Assembly: GCA_030998225.1 (NCBI GenBank)
Contig: JAPYXD010000744.1
Location: forward strand, 1,426,001 to 1,490,000
Reading direction: 5' to 3'
Source of the DNA: Diplolepis rosae
Lineage: Eukaryota > Arthropoda > Insecta > Hymenoptera > Diplolepididae
Length of the DNA stretch: 64,000 nucleotides
Shown in pieces: positions 36,383 to 49,300 of this stretch. A program made the position numbers and the translations under genes. A model generated the notes under the pieces. It had not been told where the DNA came from. It did no database searches and saw nothing but the letters and a program-made list of their open reading frames with translations. Numbering within the stretch: the stretch's first letter is position 1; each line of letters begins with the position of its first letter.

Positions 36383-37094
36383 ATGAAAAAAATGTATATA
36401 ACCTAATGTAAATTAAGTTTGGAATATAAATATTATTTTTTCAAGATTATTTTTCATTGTACATCAATAAAAAGAATATTTTATTGACGATGGGACATAA
36501 GACTGTTGAATCTGAGTGCGATTCGGTCATGCGCGTGCCGAGCGTTCACAATTTCACATCGCCTTTTAACTACTTGATTTTTTGTTGATTGATTCCCAAA
36601 CCTCCTAAAAGTTGCCTCATTTATTAAGGAACAACTTTGTCGTTGAAAATTTTTCATAGCACTAACAGTCCGAAAGTTATTCCTCTTGGAAGAGGGAAAA
36701 ACATGGTTTTAACTTTCAATTAAAATATTATCAATAAATTATAAATTTTTTACCACTTTAATTAGCGTGGAGGCATCGCTGAAGCAGCACGAGTAGATTG
36801 ACACCAAAAACTATTAATTTCACTAATAACTTAACCAAGTTTCGTTGAGTTGTGCATTCAAAAGCACGGTTTTTCTAGTGTGAAAAATCTGTTGATTTTA
36901 TTTTTTATTGTCAAAAGTATGAACTTTACAAAACAATTTCCAATACAACCTCGATTTGTTTTTAACAGTTCTATAAAATTATATTTCTTATTTATGTGAT
37001 TTCGGACTTTCAGTTTTTACTCGTGACGTCACAACGTGTCCAATGGCTTTTTCGAGTTTTCGAGCGCTCGACCGATTATTGCATCCGGCCGCTC
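36383..37094 (-). repeat. Right terminal inverted repeat
   Basis: Complement of 25348-26060. Its inner edge lies at the target site of retrotransposon 2. Confidence 0.85.
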
Positions 37095-37372
37095 AATTCT
37101 TAAATAATCATCATGCCATAACTTTTGTTTACATTATGTTGTCAAGCTGTCAAATTTGACATTCCTAACCTTAAAAGTCTTTGAAACGAATTTTTGGCTC
37201 TGCTTTATCCAAACGTTATCGACATTTCTTTGCTGGGTTTGATTTGGCTTGGTAGTACGATGAGGGCAGCACTTCAATATGGCGGAAAAAGTGGTCAGCT
37301 ATATATATCGTTCCTCCCCTCTGACGCCCTGCACCGCATCAAGGTTTATAATATCTTTGCCGTGGGTCAACC
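37095..37372. other. Intergenic flank
   Basis: Unique-looking sequence between the transposon and the solo LTR. It ends in a GC-richer block (37310-37372) that is shared, inverted, with 20030-20075. No gene is supported. Confidence 0.5.
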
Positions 37373-38483
37373 TGTAACGAGCGACTATAGAGACTCGCTC
37401 GAAGTCGATTATGTAATCGACCTATCGAATTAAACTCGCGGGATTATCAATTTTGAAATAAATAAAATGCATGTTTAAATTTAGGAAATTCATGTATTAT
37501 CTAAAGAAATGAGTTTCCCACGGAAAGGAACTGAAAATCATAAAAAAAAGACCTTGGGAGAATCGTAGAAACTTTCTCCCTATAGATATTAGTTATAAAT
37601 AATAGATTTAAATATAAGCTTCATAATTGTATTTTCGCAGCCGTAAAACATTTGGTTCGGTTTTAGAAAGTATTGTAAATTGTAAATTAATTGTAAGATT
37701 TCTCTGTAAGTTTTATATCACTACTGTATATACTAGTTTTAAGGATAAGAAAAGGTTAAGTCTAGACGGTAGGATTTAAAGAAATTAAGTTAAGATAGAG
37801 CTAAGAATTTATAGAGGTAATATGCTTTTATATTCTAGATGGAAAAAAACTAAATTGAATGGCTAGGTAAGCAAGTATAGAAACTAGTTAGTCACGTAGA
37901 CCTAAAAAGATTTAAAATAGTACGTCTGGTCGCCAGAAGGAAGTAAAACTAATCCTCTAAGATTTACTGTTTTACTGCCTTCTGCGCTTTCACTGCAAGC
38001 ACCATAAAAAGGTTGCAGCTGAGGCGAGAAGCTGGGACTGGGGTTTCTCCAGTCGGGCTTCTTCAGATTCGGATTTTTCCGGTCGAGCTTCTTCAGACAG
38101 TTGGGCTGGGCCTAGCGAGGGCCAGCGTGTGAATTTGAGTGAGAGGGGATGCGTGGGGGAGAGTTGTGAAAGGGGATGCGTGAGTTTTGTGGAGTGAAAG
38201 AAAAGTTAGAATATACCGGACTTTTGACGTGACTCGATCTTGGTAATTTTCTAACGTGGACCCCTCTTGTTCAGTTTTACTTTGTCGAAGTCCAGACTTA
38301 ACGTTTATATTTACAAACGTTAATATATAAAGTAAATTCATTAAATATCAATTTTACCCGAGCTTTTGTGTTTTAATTATTCTCCAAATTCGCATTTTCC
38401 CGGTTCTTTTTAAAGTTTAACACCGAGCAAGAATCCACCAATTACACGCGTCGCGTAAGTTGGACGTTCCGCGGCTCGTAACA
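37373..38483. mobile_element. Solo LTR
   Basis: It starts TGTAACGAGCGACT and ends GGCTCGTAACA, with inverted TGT..ACA ends, and is flanked by AACC on both sides (37369-37372, 38484-38487). The 1,111-bp length, GC-richer promoter-like part near 37980-38180 and absence of coding sequence fit a solo LTR left by recombination of a full element. The first 60 bp hold two palindromes (CGAGCG..CGCTCG and GTCGATTA..TAATCGAC). It resembles neither LTR 1 nor LTR 2. Confidence 0.75.
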
Positions 38484-38487
38484 AACC

Positions 38488-39898
38488 AAAGGATAGTAGC
38501 CCCCTATCGGCCAGTTCCCACATTCTTGTCACGAACGGGTCTGCAAGAAGGCGCGAAAAACAATTCAATTCGAATTTGTTTTGGCTCAAGCATAAGTTCA
38601 CCACAATTAAGGAGTTGAAACTCCAACCGAAGTTTGAATAAAAACCTTCACAGAATCGAATTAATCACGTTAATTAAAACAAATGAGGAAATTACAATAA
38701 AATAAGAGTACAAAATTTAAAGAGAGAGAATTAACGAATAAATTTTATTTTGATAATTTAAAACAGTTTTCTCCTTTTTTTTTATTATAATAGATATTGA
38801 GCGAAAATGTACACTTCGAGTTTGAGCCAGAAAATCGATCTGATCTGTCACACTCCCACTCATTCCTCCATACTTTCTGGCGTCACCCTTAACCAATCAG
38901 GTCATTTTTCTCTCCCTACTAGTTAACTTGACCTTTTCTTCTCAAAGTTAACCCGAAATGTCTATAGCCCTAACTTCAAAAGTCTTTACCGCTAGCTCTT
39001 AAGTCACGTTTTATAAACTAAAATTCTAAGAGTTTGAAGCTTATGACTGAGTTTATACAGAATACAATCTACGCTTCTAGTTTCGTTTTCTAGTTCATAA
39101 TCTTTGAATTTATGCATCCTGTCTATTCTGACAATTGTTGATTTCTTCAGTCGACTTTCAGTCGCCTATTCTTCATTTTATAAACAAATTTAATTATTTC
39201 ATATGACTTTTCGGCGCCTGGTTCCGATTCAGAATATAATTTATATGATTTCAAACTACTCTTAATCTAAACTGAACTCTAGCTTGAATACAGCTTTGTA
39301 ATTCATGTTTCGTATCTCAGTTCCATATAATTCACTTAATTAAATCATACCCTTTTAATCATATTCATTATACAATAATTCATAATTCAATAATGTCATT
39401 TGAAGTAAGTTAATTATCGTCGGTTCACGTTTTAGCAATCTCTCTCTTAACCCAATTGAGTTTAATATTTTACTTTATAATATCTGATATTCATTTTTAT
39501 TTCAGATTTATATTTTTTTTATATATAATTTATATTTAAATATATATTTTTAAATTCAAATCTTTACCGCTCATTTAACTACCGACATGTACTAGAACTC
39601 TACCTTGCCCACAGCGTATTACACCTCTACGCCCACTCGAAAAGTTGCTACATATAGCAACTTTTCAAAATTGTTACTACAGTACAAATGTTCGTTGGCA
39701 ATTTAGACTGTTCAGCTCATATTCCTTTTTTTCAAACCGTATTTTTATTTCATTTTTATTATATTTCATACACATAAGATATTTTACGGAAACGAAACCA
39801 ATTCTCCACTTATAATCCTTTTCATATTCCATAGTTTTGAGTGCAATATCTTATACATCTATATTGGTAAACCTTGACAGGCACATAAAATTCAAGTG
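38488..39898. other. A+T-rich intergenic DNA
   Basis: No supported gene. The stretch directly after the solo LTR is GC-richer and continues the pre-insertion sequence of 37310-37372. A perfect hairpin occurs at 39639-39666. Confidence 0.5.
39639..39666. repeat. Perfect hairpin
   Basis: GAAAAGTTGCTA, a CATA loop, then the exact complement. A 12-bp perfect stem. Role unknown. Confidence 0.6.
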
Positions 39899-39959
39899 GT
39901 TGCAACTAGAGGTGTGCAAAAAGATTCGATTCGATTTTCGATACGATACTGGCCTCCGT

Positions 39960-40160
39960 CGAATATTCGACACCCGAAGAAGGGTGTTTCGAATGTCGAA
40001 TATTCGACATTCGACATTCGACTATACGGCCGATCGAATCGAAAAAATTCGATCCGAAGAAGGGTGCTTCGAATGTCGAATATTCGACATTCGACTTTAC
40101 GGCCGATCGAATCGAAACAATCCGATCCGAAGAAGGGTTCTTCGGATGGTAGGGTATTAA
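39960..40160. repeat. Subterminal palindromic repeat units, left
   Basis: About 80-bp units, each with GATCCGAAGAAGGGTG and GGCCGATCGAATCGAAA. Perfect 24-bp palindromes centred on AATATT occur at 39990-40013 and 40070-40093. Related units are at 54240-54320, 54985-55085 and 57096-57240. They could be subterminal transposase-binding repeats. Confidence 0.65.
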
Positions 40161-40431
40161 TTGTCTAGAAATCGATTTCTCCAAAAGTTTTTTTCTCCCA
40201 GAAACTGTCAACTTCAGGCTACACTTCTTGATCGCTTATTATTTTCATAATAGAGAGATAAACACTTGTCAGAATGGGTGAATGTAGGTAGTGGAGAAAT
40301 ATGTAATTTTAACATTCAACAATAGATGGCAATTAGAGTAAATTCTTTGAGAAGCATTTTGAAAAGTGAAGTACAAGAGAAAACTATTAAAACTATAGCT
40401 GTGAAAGTTAATGATTATATTTGAACATTAA

Positions 40432-41627
40432 TGGTTACAAAAGCAAATTCTATTGCATTTTCAATGACCCCGTTGTCTAGGATCATGCACCAGGTTGCTA
40501 AAACAATACTCCACAGGAACATTTTTTATATTCATATATTAAGGGTTATAAAAACAACTAATAATGCATTTTTAATGACCCTTTTGTCCAGGATCATAAA
40601 CCAGGTCGCTAAAATAATAATCTACTGGAACTTTTTTTAAATTCGAACACTAATTCTTCAAAAGCAAATTCTATTGCATTTTCAATGACCCCGTTGTCTA
40701 GGATCATGTACCAGGTTGCTAAAACAATACTCCACAGGAACATTTTTTATATTCATATATTAAGGGTTATAAAAACAACTAACAATGCATTTTTAATGAC
40801 CCTTTTGTCCAGGATCATGCACCAGGTCGCTAAAATAATAATCTACTGGAACTTTTTTTAAATTCGAACACTAATTCTTCAAAAGCAAATTCTATTGCAT
40901 TTTCAATGACCCCGTTGTCTAGGATCATGCACCAGGTTGCTAAAACAATACTCCACAGGAACTTTTTTTATATTCATATATTAAGGGTTATAAAAACAAC
41001 TAACAATGCATTTTTAATGACCCTTTTGTCCAGGATCATGCACCAGGTCGCTAAAATAATAATCTACTGGAACTTTTTTTAAATTCGAACACTAATTCTT
41101 CAAAAGCAAATTCTATTGCATTTTCAATGACCCCGTTGTCTAGGATCATGCACCAGGTTGCTAAAACAATACTCCACAGGAACTTTTTTTATATTCATAT
41201 ATTAAGGGTTATAAAAACAACTAACAATGCATTTTCAATGACCCCGTTGACTAGGATCATGCACCAGCTTGCTAAAACAATACTCCACAGGAACTTTTTT
41301 TATATTCATATATTAAGGGTTATAAAAACAACTAACAATGTATTTTTAATGAGCCTTTTGTCCAGGATCATGCACCAGGTCGCTAAAATAATAATCTACT
41401 GAAACTTTTTTTAAATTCGTACACTAATTCTTCAAAAGCAAATTCTATTGCATTTTCAATGACCCCGTTGTCTAGGATCATGCACCAGGTTGCTAAGATA
41501 ATACTCCACATGAACTTTTTTTATATTTATACATTAATAATCATAAAAACAACTGACAATGCATTTCAATAACCCCGTGTTGTTCAGGGTTATACACCAG
41601 ATCGCTAAAATAACACTCCACAGGAAC
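40432..41627 (+). repeat. Satellite array, left arm
   Basis: Tandem copies of a roughly 222-bp dimer of two related 111-bp monomers, each with AATGACCC(C/T)(G/T)TTG, GGATCATGCACCAGGT and (A/T)TAAAACAATACTCCACAGGAAC-like words. About five dimers. Apparent open frames are read-through of the repeat. Confidence 0.9.
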
Positions 41628-41631
41628 TTTT

Positions 41632-44600
41632 GTAATAGTTAATTTGGCATGGGGTCAGTTTTGATACGGATTTATTTTTTTAATTAAGTGATAGAACACA
41701 TAAAAAATACAAAAGGCAAACGTTTCGGCCACAAATGGGGGCCCTCTTCAGTGCCAATTAGCTTAATAGTAACCTTTAAATATTTATTAACTAAGACATG
41801 CAACTTAATAATTATTGTATTTTTTGTTTTTTTCTTTTTTTCCTTTGCTTATTGATATTAGAAAAAGATAGAGTAAACATGCGGAAAGACTTATGGGTAA
41901 GCGAGTTCCTAGGTGTGAAGGAACCAGACCGTTCCAAAAACTGTTCCAACGAGTAATCCTCTCCCACAGGAACCGTGAAAAATGCGACCGCGGAACGCAC
42001 TCTCTCAAGGGCACATATATAAACACAATTATTTCACCAAAGAATGAAACAACACGATGGAGAATATAACGTGGATCCTTGGTAAAGCACGCACAGCAAA
42101 CCACACACATTCACGAGCACCAGAAGTAAAGGACACTGAAGTTAAAACAATAAGAACGATGTAATTGGTACGGAAAAATTTTTATTTTGTATTTTCTCCG
42201 AAGCCGCAGAGATGACAGACGAAAGTAAGTCCACCACTCTGCCACATGGCTAAAAGAAAACTGATTTGGGAAGAAGTCGTATTTAGGAAGACAAGTGTTC
42301 AGAGTTTGACGTGTATAGAAAGCATTCTCCAGATAGGTCAGGTTCCAACACCAAGGGTTATACACAGTAAAACCTTATTTTAATGTCCCCGGCACTTGAG
42401 ATTATTATATGCTCAAGCGTCCGACAAAAGCAAAGACCCACCACATGTTCGAAAAACTCTGTAAGGAAAGGCACTCACTACGGTCCCGACGTCGTAAAAA
42501 TTGTACACATTTCTGTGGATATAGAGAGAAAAATGCAACTAAAGTGGAAATTCACGAAAAATTAATTTCCTGGTTTTTCGAAACCTCTGATTCATAATAA
42601 ATGGAACCCGGAAAAATATAATATTAAGTTTATCAGTATGATGTCCGAGTTTTTCAGATTATAAGACTGTTGTAAAGTGACAAAATATTACGAGAGTTAT
42701 TCGAACTCTGACTTAAATAGAGTGGCCAATTAATACAGTAGCACTACGGATTCTAAGACTGATAAAAAATGGCCAAGTAATGCGCGAGCACTTCGGACTC
42801 TAATTCTGAGTAAGGTGGCCAAGTAATGCGCGAGTTCAATGAACGTCAGGACTGATATAAATGCAAAAATAGCCGCGTAATACGCGAGATCAAACGAAGT
42901 CTGACCTAAATAAGGAGGCAAAGTAATGCGCGAATTCTTAGTACAGGATTTTTATATAAAGTGGCCAAGTAATGCGCGAGATCTTCGGACTCTGGCTTAA
43001 AATTATGTGGCCAAGTAATTCGCGAGTTCAATGGACGTCAGGACTGATATAAATGCAAAAATAGCCGCGTAATACGCGAGATCAAACGAAATCTGACCTA
43101 AATAAGGTGGCAAAGTAATGCGCGAATTCTTAGTACAGAATTTTTATATAAAGTGGCCAAGTAATGCGCGAGCTCTTCGGACTCTGGTTTAAAATTATGT
43201 GGTCAAGTAATGCGCGAATTCTTAGTACAGAATTTTTATATATAAAGTGGCCAAGTAATGCGCGAGTTCAATGGACGTCAGGACTGATATAAATACAAAA
43301 ATAGGCGCGTAATACGCGAGTTGAACGCAGTCTGACCTGAAAAGAGTGGCCAAATAATGCGCGAATTCTTAGGGGTATAGGAATTTTTATAAAGTGGACA
43401 AAAAAATAATTAACACTTAGGGTCCTTAGACTCCTGACCTGAATAAAGCGGCCAAGTACTGCGCGAGCACTTCGGACTCAGATTTTCAGTAAGGTGGCCA
43501 AGTAATGCGCGAGTTCAATGGACGTCAGGACTGATATGAATGCAAAAATAGCCGCGTAATACGCGAGATCAAACAAAGTCTGACCTAAATAAGGTGGAAA
43601 AGTAATGCGCGAATTCTTAGTACAGGATTTTTCTATAAATCGGCCAAGTAATGCGCGAGCACTTCGGACTCTGATTTTCAGTAAGGTGGCTGAGTAATGC
43701 GCGAGTTCAATGGACGTCAGGACTGATATAAATGCAAAAATAGCCGCGTAATACGCGAGATCAAACGAAGTCTGACCTAAATAAGGAGGCAAAGTAATGC
43801 GCGAATTCTTAGTACAGGATTTTTATATAAAGTGGCCAAGTAATGAGCGAGCTCTTCGGACTCTGGCTTAAAATTATGTGGCCAAGTAATTCGCGAGATC
43901 AATGGACGTCAGGACTGATATAAATGCACAAAAAGCCGCGTAATACGCGAGATCAAACAAAGTCTGACCTAAATAAGGTGGCAAAGTAATGCGCGAGCTC
44001 TTCGGACTCAGATTTTCAGTAAGGTGGCCAAGTAATGCGCGAGCACATCAGACTCTGATCCTGAGTAAGGTGGCCAAGTAATGCGCGAGTTCAATGGACG
44101 TCAGGACTGATATAAATGCAAAAATAGCCGCGTAATACGCGAGATCAAACAAAGTCTGATCTAAAAAGAGTGGCCAAGTAATGCGCGAGCTCTTCGGACT
44201 CAGATTTTCAGTAAGGTGGCCAAGTAATGCGCGAGTTCAATGGACGTCAGGACTGATATAAATGCAAAAATAGCAGCGTAATACGCGAGATCAAACGAAG
44301 TCTGACCTAAATAAGGAGGCAAAGTAATGCGCGAATTCTTAGTACAGGATTTTTATATAAAGTGGCCAAGTAATGCGCGAGCTCTTCGGACTCTGGCTTA
44401 AAATTATGTGGCCAAGTAATTCGCGAGTTCAATGGACGTCAGGACTGATATAAATGCAAAAATAGCCGCGTAATACGCGAGATCAAACGAAATCTGACCT
44501 AAATAAGGTGGCAAAGTAATGCGCGAATTCTTAGTACAGAATTTTTATATAAAGTAGCCAAGTAATGCGCGAGCTCTTCAGACTCTGGCTTAAAATTATG

Positions 44601-46348
44601 TGGCCAAGTAATACGCGAATTCTTAGTACAGAATTTTTATATATAAAGTAGCCAAGTAATGCGCGAGTTCAATGGACGTCAGGACTGATATAAATACAAA
44701 AATAGGCGCGTAATACGCGAGTTGAACGCAGTCTGACCTGAAAAGAGTGGCCAAGTAATGCGCGAATTCTTAGGGGTATAAGAATTTTTATGAAGTGGGC
44801 AAAAAATAATAATTAACACTTAGGGTCCTTAGACTCTTACCTGTATAAAGGGGCCAAGTAATGCGCGAGCACTTCGGACTCAGATTTTCCAGTAAGGTGG
44901 CCAAGTAATGCGCGAGTTCAATGGACGTCCCTTATTTAGGTCAGACTTCGTTTGATCTCGCGTATTACGCGGCTATTTTTGCATTTATATCAGTCCTGAC
45001 GACCATTGAACTCGCGAATTACTTGGCCACATAATTTTAAGCCAGAGTCCGAAGACCTCGCGCATTACTTGGCCACTTTATATAAAAATCCTGTACTAAG
45101 AATTCGCGCATTACTTTGCCTCCTTATTTAGGTCAGACTTCGTTTGATCTCGCGTATTACGCGGCTATTTTTGCATTTATATCAGTCCTGACGTCCATTG
45201 AACTCGCGCATCACTTGGCCACCTTACTCAGAATCAGAGTCTGATGTGCTCGCGCATTACTTGGCCATTTTACTGAAAATCTGAGTCCGTAGTGCTCGCG
45301 CATTACTTGGCCGCCTGATTCAGGTCATAGTCTAAGGAGCCTACGTGTTAATTATTATTTTTTGGCCACTTTATAAAAATTCTTATAACCCTAAAAATTC
45401 GCGCATTACTTGGCCACTCTTTTCAGGTTAGACTTCGTTAAACTGCGTATTACGCGGCTATTTTTGTATTTATATCAGTCCTGACGTCCATTGAACTCGC
45501 GAAATACTTGGCCACATAATCTTAAGCCAGAGTCCGAAGAGCTCGCGCATTACTTGGCCACTTTATATAAAAATCCTGTACTAAGAATTCGCGCATTACT
45601 TTGCCTCCTTATTTTAAAATAAGGTTTTACTGTGTATAACCCTTGGTGTTGGAACCTGACCTATCTGGATAATGCTTTCTATACACGTCAAACTCTGAAC
45701 ACTTGTCTTCCTAAATACGACTTCTTCCCAAATCAGTTTTCTTTTAGCCATGTGGCATAGTGGTGGACTTACTTTCGTCTGTCATCTCTGCTGCTTCGGA
45801 GAAAATACAAAATAAAAATTTTTCCGTACCAATTACATCGTTCTTATTGTTTTAACTTCAGTGTCCTTTACTTCTGGTGCTCGTGAATGTGTGTGGTTTG
45901 CTGTGCGTGCTTTACCAAGGATCCACGTTATATTCTCCATCGTGTTGTTTCTTTCTTTGGTGAAATAATTGTGTTTATATATGTGCCCTTGAGAGAGTGC
46001 GTTCCGCGGTTGCATTTTTCACGGTTCCTGTGGGAGAGGATTACTCGTTGGAACAGTTTTTGGACACCTAGGAACTCGCTTACCCATAAGTCTTTCCGCA
46101 TGTTTACAATATCTTTTTCTAATATCAATAAGCAATTGAAAATAAGAAAAAAACAAAAAATACAATAATTATTAAGTTGCATGTCTTAGTTAATAAATAT
46201 TTAAAGGTTACTATTAAGCTAATTGGCACTGAAGAGGGCCCCCATTTGTGGCCGAAACGTTTGCCTTTTGTATTTTTTATGTGTTCTATCACTTAATTAA
46301 AAAAATAAATCCGTATCAAAACTGACCCCATGCCAAATTAACTATTAC
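41632..46348. mobile_element. Satellite-filled inverted-repeat element inside the array
   Basis: Arms of about 740 bp (41632-42384 and 45615-46348) are inverted, with ends GTAATAGTTAATTTGGCATG. The interior is a tandem array (42720-45620). Near both ends is CTGAAGAGGGCC...GGCCGAAACG. The paired open frames in the arms (41805-42110 minus, 45887-46168 plus) are mirror images and no protein is recognised. There is no transposase and no clear target duplication. Confidence 0.75.
42720..45620. repeat. GGCCAAGTAATGCGCGAG tandem array with internal inversion
   Basis: Irregular units repeat GGCCAAGTAATGCGCGAG, TTCAATGGACGTCAGGACTG, GCCGCGTAATACGCGAG and TCTGACCTAAATAAGG, with higher-order repetition every few hundred bases. 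Orientation flips at about 44930, so 44931-45620 is the complement of the rest. GC-rich palindromic words (CGCGTAATACGCG) are frequent. Confidence 0.85.
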
Positions 46349-46352
46349 AAAA

Positions 46353-49300
46353 TTATTATTGTGGGTCAATAAAACATTGAACATGTACAGAAACATGCCA
46401 CGATATAATTTTACTCCACAGGAACTTTTATTATATTTATATATACAGCTACAAATACAAAGTTCATTACTATCTCATTGATCCCATTGTTTTTATTCAT
46501 GCTCCAGGTTACTAAACTAATAATCTACGAAAACTTTTCAAAAACCTTTATATATATAGATAAAAAAACAAATTCTATTGCAGTTTCAATGTTCATGTTC
46601 CCCAGGCTCAAAATCCAGGTTACTTAAACAATAATCTACGGGATTTTTATCATAATTTACGGAAGTTTTCACAATTGTTACAAATAATTACAATTTCCAG
46701 TAGATTATTATTTTAGCAACCTGGTGCATTATCCATGACAACGGGGTCATTGAAAATGCATTATAAGTTGTTTCTATAACTTTTAAATGTGAATATAAAA
46801 AAATTTCCAGTAGATTATTATTTTAGCAATCTGATGCATAATCGTGGACAACAGGGTCATTGAAAATGCATTGTTAGTTGTTTTTATAACTCTTAATATA
46901 TGAATATAAAAAAAGTTCCTGTGGAGTATTGTTTTAGCAACCTTGGGCATGATCTTCGACTACGCGGTCATTGAAAATGCAATAGAATTTGCTTTTCGAA
47001 GAATTAATGTTTGAATTTATAAAAAATCCTGTAGATTATTTTGTTAGCAACCTTGTGCATAATCGTGGAAAACAGGGTCATTAAAAATGCATTGTAAGTT
47101 GTTTTTGTAACTATTTATGTATAAATATAACAAAACTTCCTGTGGAGTATTATTTTAGCAATCTGGTACATGATTCTGGGCAAGCGGGTCTTTGCAAATG
47201 CGAAAGAATGTGCTTTTGGAAGAATTAATGTTTGAATTTAAAAAAAGTTCCAGTAGATTATTATTTTAGCAACCTGGTGCATAATCGTGGACAACAGGGT
47301 CATTAAAAATGCATTGTTAGTTGTTTTTATAACTCTTAATATATGAATATAAAAATAGTTCCTGTGGAGTATTGTTTTAGCAAACTGGTGCATGATCCTA
47401 GTCAACGGGGTCATTGAAAATGCATTAGAATTTGCTTTTGGAAGAATTAATGTTTGAATTTAAAAAAAGTTCCAGTAGATTATTATTTTAGCAACCTGGT
47501 GCATAATCGTGGACAACAGGGTCATTAAAAATGCATTGTAAGTTGTTTTTGTAACTATTTATGTATAAATATAACAAAAGTTCCTGTGGAGTATTATTTT
47601 AGCAATCTGGTACATGATCCTAGTCAACGGGGTCATTGAAAATGCAATAGAATTTGCTTTTGGAAGAATTAATGTTTGAATTTAAAAAAAGTTCCAGTAG
47701 ATTATTATTTTAGCAACCTGGTGCATAATCGTGGACAACAGGGTCATTAAAAATGCATTGTAAGTTGTTTTTGTAACTATTTATGTATAAATATAACAAA
47801 AGTTCCTGTGGAGTATTGTTTTAGCAACCTAGTGCATGATCCTAGTCAACGGGGTCATTGAAAATGCAATAGAATTTGCTTTTGGAAGAATTAATGTTTG
47901 AATTTAAAAAAAGTTCCAGTAGATTATTATTTTAGCAACCTGGTGCATAATCGTGGACAACAGGGTCATTAAAAATGCATTGTAAGTTGTTTTTGTAACT
48001 ATTTATGTATAAATATAACAAAAGTTCCTGTGGAGTATTATTTTAGCAATCTGGTACATGATTCTGGGCAAGCGGGTCTTTGCAAATGCGAAAGAATGTG
48101 CTTTTGGAAGAATTAATGTTTGAATTTAAAAAAAGTTCCAGTAGATTATTATTTTAGCAACCTGGTGCATAATCGTGGACAACAGGGTCATTAAAAATGC
48201 ATTGTAAGTTGTTTTTATAACTCTTAATATATGAATATAAAAAAAGTTCCTGTGGAGTATTGTTTTAGCAACCTAGTGCATGATCCTAGTCAACGGGGTC
48301 ATTGAAAATGCAATAGAATTTGCTTTTGGAAGAATTAATGTTTGAATTTAAAAAAAGTTCCAGTAGATTATTATTTTAGCAACCTGGTGCATAATCGTGG
48401 ACAACAGGGTCATTAAAAATGCATTATAAGTTGTTTTTGTAACTATTTATGTATAAATATAACAAAAGTTCCTGTGGAGTATTATTTTAGCAATCTGGTA
48501 CATGATCCTAGTCAACGGGGTCATTGAAAATGCAATAGAATTTGCTTTTGGAAGAATTAATGTTTGAATTTAAAAAAAGTTCCAGTAGATTATTATTTTA
48601 GCAACCTGGTGCATAATCGTGGACAACAGGGTCATTAAAAATGCATTGTAAGTTGTTTTTATAACTCTTAATATATGAATATAAAAAAAGTTCCTGTGGA
48701 GTATTGTTTTAGTAACCTAGTGCATGATCCTAGTCAACGGGGTCATTGAAAATGCAATAGAATTTGCTTTTGGAAGAATTAATGTTTGAATTTAAAAAAG
48801 TTCCAGTAGATTATTATTTTAGCAACCTGGTGCATAATCGTGGACAACAGGGTCATTAAAAATGCATTGTAAGTTGTTTTTATAACTCTTAATATATGAA
48901 TATAAAAAAAGTTCCTGTGGAGTATTGTTTTAGCAACCTAGTGCATGATCCTAGTCAACGGGGTCATTGAAAATGCAATAGAATTTGCTTTTCGAAGAAT
49001 TAATGTTTGAATTTATAAAAAATCCTGTAGATTATTATTTTAGCAACCTGGTGCATAATCGTGGACAACAGGGTCATTAAAAATGCATTGTAAGTTGTTT
49101 TTGTAACTATTTATGTATAAATATAACAAAAGTTCCTGTGGAGTATTATTTTAGCAATCTGGTACATGATCCTAGTCAACGGGGTCATTGAAAATGCAAT
49201 AGAATTTGCTTTTGGAAGAATTAATGTTTGAATTTAAAAAAAGTTCCAGTAGATTATTATTTTAGCAACCTGGTGCATAATCGTGGACAACAGGGTCATT

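Larger units (their letters stand above)
25348..37094. mobile_element. DNA transposon with about 0.7-kb TIRs, transposase, nested LTR element
   Basis: The terminal inverted repeats are about 25348-26060 and 36383-37094, starting GAGCGGCCGGATGCAATAAT. AATT flanks both ends (25344-25347, 37095-37098), fitting a 4-bp duplication, though AATT is its own complement and could be part of the TIR. Inside are a minus-strand transposase (26096-28024) and an LTR retrotransposon (28277-36378) inserted between the transposase start and the right TIR. Without it the element is about 3.6 kb. A 4-bp duplication is known for Sola and a few other superfamilies; I cannot place this one firmly. Confidence 0.85.

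Noticed and set aside
41127..41402. Repetitive 91-codon frame and a related one at 40431
   Set aside because: Read-through of the 222-bp satellite, not a protein gene.
42730..43792. Open frames with repeated PPYLGQTSFDLAYYAAIFAF-like text
   Set aside because: Translation of the GGCCAAGTAATGCGCGAG array; unit lengths and frames drift.
45750..45805. tRNA-like A box GTGGCATAGTGGTGGAC (and its mirror near 42200)
   Set aside because: No matching B box or cloverleaf nearby; part of the inverted-repeat arms.
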